From: Guyanagaster necrorhizus
Taxonomy: Eukaryota; Basidiomycota; Agaricomycetes; Agaricales; Physalacriaceae
Length of the DNA: 64,000 nucleotides
Direction: 5' to 3'
Assembly (NCBI RefSeq): GCF_019112545.1
Contig: NW_025064884.1
Span: 1,686,032-1,750,031, forward strand
The position numbers and the translations under genes are program-made. Of this stretch, positions 46,960-56,800 are shown piece by piece. Under the pieces are notes generated by a model. It was not told the origin of the DNA. It did not search any database and saw only the letters and a program-made list of their open reading frames with translations. The stretch's first letter is position 1. The number at the start of each line of letters is the position of its first letter.

Positions 46960-47161
46960 GGAAGGGGAGGTCCGGGGTTACGTTTCGTAGTATCTGTTGG
47001 ATGTGCTGGAATGCTTGGTAGTGCCTGACTATCCAAGCTGCTACTGATTGTCGTCCGCGGCAGAGGGTGATAATGGCGAGAAGTCCGAGTAATGTTCCGA
47101 TGATCGAGGCAATAAGCTCGAAGAAGTCGTGATTTAAGTCGGCGGTGGTTACTGGCGGCAT
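45605..47161 (-). CDS. C ORF0: membrane-anchored protein overlapping gag
   Basis: 518 codons from ATG 47161. The open frame extends five codons further up to a GTG, but relatives start at this ATG. Residues about 13-34 form a membrane segment (SIIGTLLGLLAII inside it), followed by a conserved HYQAFQHIQQILRNVTPDL zone that ends where gag begins. Then come a disordered stretch with IGNRARDSLDA, a Gln/Glu/Arg-rich likely coiled coil (about 273-327), a conserved block YGLRVPDNAHVP...RFLGSRVARQFLD (about 391-445) and an RG-rich tail (about 501-518). It overlaps gag by 1,355 nt in another frame. The same blocks occur in decayed elements A, B and D. I know no family for it. A membrane-bound partner of gag or an RNA-binding accessory protein is speculation. 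Confidence 0.75.
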   Translation of the reverse strand: MPPVTTADLNHDFFELIASIIGTLLGLLAIITLCRGRQSVAAWIVRHYQAFQHIQQILRNVTPDLPFHDIPPSARTSFFPQGGPVPEAGNSDPDQRSLHEEEGLEHPRRHIGDRHPTLTGFRNPWTTNVAQEPAEVSDYATPAGSPEHPASPIPSGIGNRARDSLDAARMAAGPRESPDPPQNPPETPTEPNSGSSPSVSRLGVDNPRGRDIHPDYDNADIAISAAGDPFRHLHVGSEPEAETASERGRAATRRIIQRIFPGWDLNVPFDYDTAVRQQQEQEREENSRRTQEELADYVREEAREQYEAAEYDRQGRAQRRREEIERMGSASPREYELHTDSGSPFREPDSEDDPWTGPASIVSWNEAIRRGRTGEPRTVDLEYPARTDTISSDADSVLGAYGLRVPDNAHVPDRALQRFLGSRVARQFLDPEFQRLFSRYSRELEETRARGGTRYSRLRSPPIARTSDRGEGPSTQVNGRVPDDPSSSRTVNLRPARQFPPRGRGQRGRGRRGERRGQ

Positions 47162-47203
47162 TCGGTTTCTCAGCACAATTGGGCTTGAGAAAGGGAAGGT
47201 AGA

Positions 47204-47216
47204 AGCTTCGAGCTAA
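47204..47216 (-). other. C self-priming primer-binding site
   Basis: In sense TTAGCTCGAAGCT, one base after the 5' LTR. It is exactly complementary to AGCTTCGAGCTAA in the LTR (47368-47380). No tRNA-like PBS is seen. Confidence 0.8.
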
Positions 47217-47217
47217 T

Positions 47218-47641
47218 TGTTAAGCCCAAGCGTCACGTGAACGGATACACGTGATAAACAGATGTTCCTTCGCACTTCGAGGAATCACCTGAGTTCACTT
47301 TATATATATCCGAGCGGTGTGACTCAAGGTCAGAAGTAGACTCGAGATAGAATGGTATGAATAAACTTTAGCTCGAAGCTGGGGTATACCAGCGAGAGCT
47401 GTCGGTCTTAAATACTACATGGGTATCGCTAAGAATATAACTACTTATTGTGTCGTTCTGTGTCTATGGTGCCCGTTGCCCTTGGGCGTCACTGTTATAC
47501 ATAAAAAGGTAATTGTGCGTCGTCGAGCGTTGTCGTATCCAGGCGGTTCAGTTGTGCTTACTAAGCCTTTTCCCGTGGTCTTGTGCTATGACTAAGCATA
47601 AATAGGGGTAAAAGAAAAGGGAAAAAAGGAAAATCGTAACA
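47218..47641 (-). repeat. C 5' LTR
   Basis: 424 bp. U3 is about 47641-47381; the inferred RNA start is near 47380, leaving about 163 bp of R-U5. Confidence 0.96.
47407..47414 (-). promoter_or_regulatory. C promoter TATA box
   Basis: TATTTAAG in sense, beginning 34 bp upstream of AGCTTCGAGCTAA, the inferred RNA 5' end. A has the same box at the same spacing. Confidence 0.75.
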
Positions 47642-47646
47642 AAGTT

Positions 47647-49509
47647 GTCATTGGTGATCAGGCTACCTGTTAGTCCTGCTTCTTTGCATATGATGCATTT
47701 ATTTCAGACTATAAATCTGAGTTTAATTGCTTCAGAGTTGTCCTCTTCAGAAGCTTTGCCACTGGAGCTGGCTTTGTCAGATAGTGATTGTCTCCTGAGA
47801 AGCTGACTTCTCTGGCTGATTCAAGAGTTCTGAAATCCAATGGGCCAGTTTGTTGGCTTAGGTTGTGGCCATCTACCAGCATTTCAGATAGGAGATGCTG
47901 AGTATATATGTCAAGTGTTGATGGTTTGAATAGATGGTGCTGTGTAGATGGCACATTTCAGAGTGACTAGCAGAGTCTGTGACATCAGTTGGACCTTGTA
48001 TTTAGGTTGGTATGCCAGGAGTTTTCTGAGCAAGTTCTCAGAATACACCCTGTTATAAATAAAAATCACTTGTTCAGTTTTGGCATACTGTAAAATGTCT
48101 CTTTTTTTATTATTGTCTGCAGCCATATACTCTTGTTCTAGAGTAGTCATCAACCAACTAATATCCTTCTATAAGACAGCTGTTTCTTCCTGATATAACT
48201 GTATATATTCTTTCTCTCATTCACACTGAATCTCCTCTTCTAGAGCTTCTTTGTCTATTGATTCTCTTATATAATTAATCCATTCTCTTCATTTAAGAGG
48301 AATATTATTCTTCTCATTCTCTTCATTCTCTTCATCCTTTCCACTCTTCTTAGCAGAGTAACTGACAGGCTGGTCAAAGATGAATGGAGCCTGGGGTCAT
48401 AGTATCATCAGAGAGCTGTCCTTCAACTTGACTGATACTAAATCCAGCTCTAAGAGAAGACTCTGTTCAAGATTGGAGAGTCCTGACTGTGGGACTTCTT
48501 TCACAGCAGTAGCAGTGCTCTCTGCCTTTCTCCAGTCCTCAGCAATACTGGCCAAAGTTTTAATAAAACTGCTTGTTGAGGAAGAGAGTAGTGATATAGC
48601 TGTATAGAAATTGTTGGAGGGCTTGGTTGCTGACTTGAGTGGAAGGAAGGGTTCATAATCTGTAGACTTTGAGAATAGAGCTTGCATCTGAGAGAATGAA
48701 ATCCTAAGAGCTGCTGGTGTCATCTTAGGATAAAGAGGAGTCCATATCTCACTGGGCTGCTTTACTAATAATAATAATCTCAGCTGGCCCTGTTTAGAGA
48801 TCTTTCTCATCTTTTGGCTCTTTAAAGAGGGAGCTGCTAGAATCTGTTTAGAGCCTGTGCCACTCTGAGGAGCCTGATCTGCAGATGGTAGCTTCAAGCT
48901 CACACTGTTGTCTTTGGTACTCTGCATTATACTGAGTGGCTTCATACTCTTTTTATGCTCTGGCTTGTCCTGCTTCTCTATCAGGGAATGGAATCTCTTA
49001 AGGTCTCCTGTCAGGAGTGATCCAGTGGAAGAGGCCTTTTTGTCTTTCTTATGGTGGATAATCATTATTTGACCAGAGATTAGTGGCTCCTCCATTGCTG
49101 TAGTCAGTATAGATAGAGAAGGCTGAGCTCTCATCTGGAGTCATGTAGAGAGAGCTATATCAGGATCCTAGAGCCATCCCAGCAGCATCAAGAGAGTTTC
49201 TAGCATGGTTTCCAATTCTGTGCTCAGGAGAAATGGTAGAAGAGTCAGAGAATGGCTCTGCATCAAAGAAGTCATCAGGGAGATCCTCATGATTTGAAGC
49301 AGGAGGGAGATTTGTCAGCTATATCTACAGATTCCAAAATTCAGTGTGCTGAGCATAGCTGTTTCTGCTGTTAGTTAGAGAGGGTCCTAGAGAGTATCAG
49401 TGTCCTTCTTCCTCTGTATGAACCTATGCATCTGAGCTGCTAGGTTGGGCTTTGGGTATGGTTCTGAATGTGAGCTAGAAAGAGATTCAGGCAGAGACTG
49501 GAATGTCAT
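47647..49509 (-). pseudogene. D gag relic, N-terminal part
   Basis: Starts at ATG 49509 (MTFQSLPES) and shows PYPKPNLA as in A. A 245-codon open piece at 49134-48397 belongs to this frame and contains IAEDWRKAES, matching IAENWRRQER of C gag. It is cut by C at 47,642. Confidence 0.85.
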
Positions 49510-49717
49510 GGAAGAAGAGGTCTGGTGTGATATTTCATAGAATCTGTTGTATTTGTTGAAAAGTATGATAGTGCTAGACTACTCAAGTGGCTATTGATTG
49601 TTGTTTTTGACAAAGCTGAATGATGGCTAGAAGCCCTAAGAGAGTTCTGATGATTGAGGCTAAAAGCTTAAAGAAGTCATCTGTGAGATCAGAGGTTGAT
49701 ATGTTCAATAGTGGCAT
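48470..49717 (-). pseudogene. D ORF0 relic (overlaps gag)
   Basis: MPLLNISTSDLTDDFF and SIIRTLLGLLAII at the start. An acidic NHEDLPDDFF box as in B and IGNHARNSLDA (about 49,216-49,184) follow in the ORF0 frame. Stops are present. The right-hand limit is approximate. Confidence 0.75.
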
Positions 49718-49776
49718 TCAGTTTTCTTCATGCATATTGTGCATAAGAAAAGAGAAGCTAGAAGCTTTGAGCTAAT

Positions 49777-50237
49777 TGTTAAGCCTAAGCAACATGTGAC
49801 TTAAATGCATAATAAATAGATGCTATATTGAGTTTATACAGTCATACCTAAGTTCACTATATATGTTTGTGCAGTGTTGTATCTCAAGATCAATTACAGA
49901 TCAGCTCAATGTAGAATAGTAAAAATAAACTTTAGCTTAAAGCTGAGAATATACAGTGAAAGCTACACTACTTATATACTGTTTGGAGTCAAGTTAAATA
50001 TATATCTACTTATTCTGTATTTTTATGCTATGATGTCCACTGCTCTTGTTCATCACTATCAGTGCAAAAGAATATTGTCATATTGTTGAGAGAGTCAGTA
50101 GACAATAAACTGAGTCTGCTTTTTGTGGTTGTGTAAGCTGGTCCCATGGTCCTAGGTGCTTGATTAGATGCTTCAACTAAGTGAGAATAGAGGTTAATAA
50201 AGTGAACATAAGAATTAAATAGGGAAAAATCATAACA
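49777..50237 (-). repeat. D 5' LTR
   Basis: 461 bp, TGTTAAG...CATAACA as read on the plus strand, followed by GAGAC. It has the same TTAGC-type self-priming repeat with one CpG-type mismatch. Confidence 0.92.
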
Positions 50238-50242
50238 GAGAC

Positions 50243-51420
50243 TGGTCTGAACTCAAAGTATCTAGGGCAAAAAGTATTATATAAGCTTCATAGATAGGAA
50301 ATCCCAGAGGACAATGTTGTATTTTCTGAAGTCAAAGCAAGATATAGAAATTCAAAAGAAGATCCAATAGTACTAAAAATACATCAAAGTTCATAAAGAA
50401 AAGAATCTGAAATTTATAAGGATTGACAATAGAAAAGAATATATCGATGAAGAGATAAAAGAATACCCTCAGGATAATAGCATATAGTTGAAATTGACTA
50501 CAGCATACTCTCCATCCTAAAATAAAGTTGCTGAGAGAATAAATTAGACTCTTGTGGAGCATGCATGTACCTTGCTAAAAGAATATCACTTACTGAAATT
50601 TCTATAGCCTAAGGCAGTGGCATATGCCATATATCTGAAGAACTGATTACTAATCAAAGCTATTAAAAATAATCTGACTCCAGAAGAAGTGTTTTGAGGC
50701 ATAAAACTAGATATTTCAGCTCTCCAGGAGTTCAGAGTAAAGTGCTGGATGTTGCAGCAAGACAAAAAAGAGTCAAAACTAGATCCAAAGTCAAGGAAAT
50801 TTATTTTTACAGGTCTCACAGATGGATCTAGAGTCTGGAAATATTACAACTCTTAAACCAGATAGATTCAGATCTCAACAAATGTTATATTTTCTGAAAG
50901 CAACACTATAGAGCCTACAGACATTGACTATATAGTTTTTCACTCTTTATCACTGGAGAGAGAGTCAGAGAGTAAAGTTGAGCAGACTCCAGATAGAAAT
51001 GATGATATTTTGGATGATTCCATGAATGCTGGAAATGCTGAATCAAAAAGAAAAACATCTCTTGATGTGCTATTAATCAAATCAAAGTTACTCATATAAT
51101 ATGAGAAGTTGATCAAGCCACATGACAAATTGGTCTAGATTGCATCAATAACTCAACTGAGTTACCAGACACTTTATAACCCAACTGCATAAGCTGTGAA
51201 AATATTGGAATAGCAGCACACTTCAGAAAAATTATCTTCAGAAGCTGTATGCATCTGTTATCAGGTTGGACATATTCTATCTACTTATAGCAATTGCTAC
51301 TCAAAGAAATCTGATTATTCATAGAATAAATGTTGTCAGAGCTTACTTAAATAGTAAACTCAATGAATCCATTTATATAGCACAGCCTTCTAAGATGAAG
51401 TTTTCTGATGAAGAATGATT
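50243..51420 (+). pseudogene. Copia relic E, right part (integrase, start of RT)
   Basis: Continues the integrase after D: GKKYYISFIDRKSQ, FIRIDNRKEYIDEE, then AYSP..NKVAERINQTLVE, KAVAYAIYLKN and LTPEEVF. These are the copia integrase core and its C-terminal GKC-like part. At 51,240-51,420 the RT start VIRLDIFYLLIAIAT and INVVRAYLNSKL is recognisable (AFLNG-type motif). It breaks off after QPSKMKFSDEE. Stops are frequent. Confidence 0.8.
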
Positions 51421-52373
51421 AGAACTTGATAGGATATATTAAGAAGAGCAAGCTGCTAAAAGAGCACAGGATAAATTGAACTAAGCAAAAATAGTTAAAC
51501 TTTAAGAGGGTTTTGGAAAGTAGTCTCTTGATATGTACACAGGTAGGCTACTAACATTTTCTTAAATATGCAAGCAGACAGCACTAATGCAATGCACCTC
51601 CACTCAGACACTATACTTACTGATACTAAACAAGCTTCTATAGGTTCTAACAACAATTACTCACTGCTCATTATTGAAGAAACCAGTATGCAATCAGAGA
51701 CCTCATCTGACAAGAAGATAGTCAAGAACTCAAGTGCCCACCAGAAGGGCTGAACAGAGTGAGCAATGCTCTATAAGGAGTTACAAACAAGAGAGTAGCC
51801 ACTGAAGGACTAAACACCAAAGATCCTATCCTTGATTCAGTATATACTACCAGTCACAGTAGAAGAAGGATCAGACAAAGAAGATGGCATGTCATATCAA
51901 CTGGTCTAGGAACAAAAGATGTCTGAATAGTGCAGAGCCTCCAAGGAGAAGCCCTGGTCTGAACAGACTGTAAAATACCTGAAGAAAGAGCACTCTGTTA
52001 TGAGTGGCATCAAGCCAATCAAATGGTGGAAGTTTAGCACAGCCATCTTGATATTACATGTATTAGAGGAGTTAGAAGACTCTATTGCACTAGCAGTGTT
52101 AAAAGAATGAATTCACCTGAAGAGGCTGATTGAGGCAAATCAGAGCCTGATCAACAGTCTTAAAGAGATTAACAAGAAAGAAGCACTATGGGCAATAGAA
52201 GAGTTACATCAACCCAAGAAGTACATCTGAAGAGGAAAAGAAGGTGATGTGACTGTCATCTATATACAACTGGAGACATCAGGCATCTATCAAGTGGTTA
52301 GCACCAAGGCACTTCTAGATAGTGGCTGTATGGTGATATGCTTGATAATGGCTAAGTGACTAAGAGAGGTGAA
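51421..52373 (+). pseudogene. Gypsy relic F (gag end to protease)
   Basis: A different gypsy fragment: a charged gag-like stretch, then KRLIEANQSLINSLKEINKK, YIQLETSGIYQVVSTKALLD and the protease site LLDSGCMVICL. It stops where repeat X begins. The left border with the copia RT is not sharp. Confidence 0.6.
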
Positions 52374-53722
52374 TGAACTCTCAAACACCAACACCTAACC
52401 ACTCAATACACAATCACCAAATACAGTTGAGGTTGGTTGTTTCGAGTATGATAGAAGCACTCTTGCAGTCTTAAGTAAAATCAAAGAAACAGTCAATAAA
52501 GACAGTTATTCAACTCTATCTTGCTTTCAAAGATGCAATACTTGTGAGATAGTTTATAGCAATGTTTAAGTATAATTAGGACTTAGAATCAACACCAAAT
52601 TGTGCTCCAAATCAACTTAGAATATTCTGAAACCCAATGAACTCCAAAACCCAAATACTAAGTCTATCAAGCACTTAGGCTTGACTAGCTGCACTCTTGG
52701 CTAGCTAGCAGTCCTCAAAACTGAAGAACTTGTATTCTGATGCCAAAACCCTTATAGTTTGGAATCCAAATTAATCTAAAACCCAAAATACAGTTACTAT
52801 TCCAATCTAATTCTCTTTAAGTGACAAAGCAACTTAAATAAATCACTAAGTTGAAGCAGAACTCAAAATCTGTTGTTCCAGGGACTAGCTACAGTGGGCT
52901 AGAAGGCCTGAACATGAGGGTGGGTCACTTGCTTGCTATTTCTTTCCCTTCTCTACTTTTATATATCAACAACAGATACAGAATCTATAAATAAAGCATT
53001 CAAAATAGTATTTCTCCTGTTTGAAGTGGAATTACACTATTATTCTGGATTTGCAGTGCTTCTGGACTCCCCTAGGCTTGCTCAGACCTGCCTGGCCACC
53101 GCACAGCTTTATTTTAAGCTTACAGTGCCTGTGGGTACCTAACTCCTTTTTGTCTACTCAGAGTTTTAATCCTCTGAGTTATTCTTAGTAGCTTGATCAA
53201 TCAGGCCCAGTCAGGCCTAGTCAACCAGTTCTATCCACTCTATTCCTCCCAATTCTAAGTCTCTTAGGTCATCTGATACCTAGAAAATTTGGACTTAGGC
53301 ATTTGAGTCAAAACTCACAGTGCTAGCCACAGATCATTGGGTCTCTCTTCTTACTGCTCCTGGATGATGCTATCTCTACTCAATACTCCACAACTGGCTA
53401 TGGTATTATACCCCTAGCTGTCTTAGAATATACTTGTCTTAGTGGCATATAGAATTAACCCCATTTGAGATACCATTTCTAAGTCCAACTTAGACTGAGT
53501 ATTTTCCAAGGTGTGGTATAGAACTTTTCTAAGTTCAAACCTGACTTAGAATTTTTATTCTTAGGCCATGTTATTTTACAAAGTCCAATTTGGACTTAGT
53601 ATTGGTGACTAGCATGACTATCAGCTTGAAGCCTCAGCTATAGTCCTCTACTGGTTAATGGTCCTCAGTTACTAGCATATTCTAGTGTGTTATGCAGAAT
53701 TTGCAAATTATAGAGCTGGACA
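52374..53722 (-). repeat. Repeat X, left arm of an inverted pair
   Basis: 1,349 bp, inverted relative to 59820-61168, same length and nearly identical. Ends TG...CA. It contains many copies of CTAAGTCCA/TGGACTTAG-like motifs and no credible gene; a 69-codon ORF is identical in both arms only because the DNA is. Confidence 0.85.
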
Positions 53723-53801
53723 TGTAGCCTGCATATCACTGAAATGTGAGGTAGCTTCTGTTTATCATGTGTTTCTGTTCACTTGATGCTTGGGTCTAAC
53801 A

Positions 53802-56800
53802 AATTATCTGCTCAATACATCAATGAATCACAAACAAAAACTCAACCACCTTAAGCTGAACAAGGGCAGAGAGCCCCATTGGTTAGCTCAAGCCATTCAA
53901 CACTGAATGGACTTGGCAAGCTATCAAAGACATGAAGGACAAAGCAATAGCAAAAGCCATACTCAGAAATTGAGTCCACAAGACTCAAGCTGAAGAAGTG
54001 GTTGATGAAGTGATCAAAGGGATGTGAAAGGCAGAATGCTGTCAAGCCCTGGAATGGCTCAACAAGCTCTGAGGACCATGAAAATTCATATGATGATCTA
54101 AGACTCCAGGCTGAGACCTTCTGGCCAAGGCCCAGATCAAAATGCTCACATCTTGATCCACCTATGCCATCACTGTCTTGATCAACAGTGGCTGCACAGA
54201 GAGCTCAATCAATTGTGCTTTTATCATCAAGCACAACCTCTCCACTTAGGCCATGGCAGCCCTGATTCCAGTTTATAATACAGATAGAACCAAGAATCAA
54301 GCCAGTTCAATTACTAAATTTGTCAAGCTCAGGCTCACAATTGGTGATCATTCTGAAAGGATTGATTTAGTGGTAACTGATTTGGGGACCAAGAAGGTTT
54401 TCCTTGGACATGACTGGTTAATCAGGCACAATCTGCTGATCAACTGAAAAACTGAGAAAATAACCTTTGCATATTGCAAGTGCCACAAACTTTCATTTGA
54501 ATTACTGAACAAAGACTCTGAGGATCGATGAGATGAAGAGATGAAGGATGGGGAAACCATCTTGGCCATTCACCTTCAGTATGAAATACACATTTGTGCA
54601 GTACACCATGCCAATAATCTCACTGCCAAAGCCAATGAACAGAAGGAGAAAAAAACATTTGAAGAAATGGTGCCTGAATGGGCATGAGACTTCAAAGACT
54701 TGTTTGAGAAAGAGAGTTTTGATGAACTCCCAGAACCCAAGCCCTGAGACCACACCATTGAGCTAATCCCAAATGCCAATACCAACCTTGACTGCAAAAC
54801 CTATCTGCTGGAATACAATGAGCAACAAGAACTTGACAAGTTCCTTGATGAGAACTTGTCCAGCAGAAGAATCTAATCATCAAAGTCCCCCATGGCATCA
54901 CTATTCTTCTTCATCAAAAAGAAGGATGGCAAACTCTGTCTGGTTCAGAACTATTGGAAGCTCAATGAGATGATGATTAAAAATTGTTATCCTCTTTTCT
55001 TGATCTCAGAACTGATGGATAAGCTGAAGGGTGCTTGATACTATACCAAGCTTGATGTCTGATAGGGATACAATAATGTACAGATCAAAGAAGATGATAA
55101 GTGGAAGGCAGCCTTTTAAACCAATCAGAGACTTTTCAAGCTGACCATAATATTCTTTGGACTCACCAATTCTCCTGCAACATTCCAATGGATGATGAAT
55201 GACATCTTTAAAGATCTCATCTCCACCAGAAAAGTCACCATTTATCTTGACAACATCCTAATTATGTCAAAAACAAAAGAAGAGCACAGAAAACTGGTAT
55301 GATGAGTGCTAGCCCTAATGAGAAAATATAAATTGTTTCTCAAAGTGGAGAAGTGCAAATTTGAGATGCTCAAAACCAAGTACCTCAGAGTGATCATCAG
55401 TGAGGAAAGCATGCAGATGAACTCTATCAAAATCACAGATGTTGCTAAATGGCCAGAATCCACCAAGAAGAAGGAACTTCAATCCTTCCTAGGGTTTACA
55501 AATTTCTATTGATGGTTCATTCAGGACTACAGCAAAGTGGTCCACCCTATGACACAGCTCACCAGAAATGCCTCTTAGACATAGGGCCTCTCCCAACAAG
55601 CAGCCTTTAATAACCTTAAAAAACAGCTGGCCAAAGATATAGTTCTTGCCATACTGACTCAGAACAGGAAGTTCTGAGTTGAAGCAGACTCCAGTGAAGA
55701 AGCCATTAGAGCTGTTCTATCCCAGGAATAAGATGGTAGATAGTGACCAGTAGCCTTTCTCTCAAAAGTGTTGTCTGTCACAGAGAGAAACTATGAGATT
55801 TATAATAAAGAACTCCTTGCTATAATGCTTGCCCTAGAATAATGGTGGCACTATCTGATTGGAGCCATGAAGATGTTCAAGATCTGGACCAATCATCAAA
55901 ACCTATGATACTTCTGGCAGTGACAAAAGTTAAATCAAAGACAAGCCCATTGGATGACAGAGCTTAGTCAATACCAGTATACTCTGCACCACAAGGCTAG
56001 TATGGCCAACAAGAAGACCAATCTTTTCAGTCAATATGCTGATCATGATCAAGGAGGACATGACAATGAGGGAGTAATGCTGTTGAGGCCTGAATATTTT
56101 CAAGCCATAATAATGCCAATAGAGAAGGAGATCCACAAATGGATCAAAAGTGCCATGAGGGATACCAGCAAATGGGACCAGAAAATAGCCCCTTTCTTGA
56201 ATCACAAATGAGGATTGACAAAGGAAGAAGGAATGATCTGGTATGATGGGAGAATATACATTCTTTGGGAACATGCTTTACAAAGCAAGATCATTGCCAC
56301 TTGTCACAATCACATCACTGCTGGGCACCCTGGAATTGCCAAGACAAAGAAGTTAATTCTATGGGAGTACTGATGGCCAAAGTTGAGAACCAACATTGAT
56401 ATGCCCTCTCCATGTTCAGGCATGTAAAATTGCAAAAATTGAGAATACATGGACTGCATTTCAGTCTAGTAAGCATATAACTGAGAATAAAATAAGAGCA
56501 CACAGAAACCTAGCCATCATAAGGCTAAACTGAAGTAACAAGGAGTAGAGTGCATGGCCTAGTAGCAGACTAATACCAGAGGGGTTAGACTGCATGTGAG
56601 GTTCTAGCACTTGGCCCTAAATGCACCAATACTATTACAAGAAGGCATGCTAAAAATAAAAAGAATATGATCAAAATATGAAGTATCCATCAAATATGGC
56701 ATGCCTCAGGTCATCATCTCTGATCAAGAACTACAATTCATTTTGAAATTCTTAGATGATCTCTCTTATCTACTCAACATCAAACAGAATGTGTCCACCA

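Larger units (their letters stand above)
39577..47641 (-). mobile_element. Intact Ty3/gypsy chromovirus C
   Basis: An 8,065-bp element with two 424-bp LTRs that I find identical by eye, flanked by AAGTT (39572-39576, 47642-47646). In sense direction (right to left): 5' LTR, self-priming site, ORF0, gag, pol in the -1 frame, polypurine tract, 3' LTR. CpG is normal and every ORF is open, in contrast to the decayed DNA on both sides. It is a good candidate for a recently or currently active element. Confidence 0.96.
16058..50237 (-). mobile_element. Gypsy chromovirus D, decayed, host of three nested insertions
   Basis: D runs right to left. Its right (5') LTR is 49777-50237. Its left (3') LTR is 16058-16383 plus 26442-26576, split by element A; the two parts add to 461 bp, exactly the length of the right LTR. 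The target duplication is GAGAC (16053-16057 and 50238-50242). Internal parts are 26577-27615 (chromodomain, integrase), 35665-39576 (rest of pol, end of gag) and 47647-49776 (gag, ORF0), separated by B and C. Without the insertions D is about 8.0 kb, the same size as B and C. It is strongly CpG-depleted and has many stops. Confidence 0.9.

Noticed and set aside
44144..46990. Long plus-strand ORFs opposite C gag/ORF0 (for example 46148-46699, 183 codons; 45372-45800, 142 codons)
   Set aside because: GC-rich low-complexity coding DNA gives long antisense ORFs by chance. They are not conserved in A, B or D and have no motif.
47176..47176. GTG at 47176 as the ORF0 start
   Set aside because: A, B and D align from the ATG equivalent to 47161 and have no conserved residues before it.
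47200..47217. tRNA primer-binding site after C's 5' LTR
   Set aside because: No TGG-type tRNA 3' end complement is present, whereas self-complementarity to the LTR is exact.
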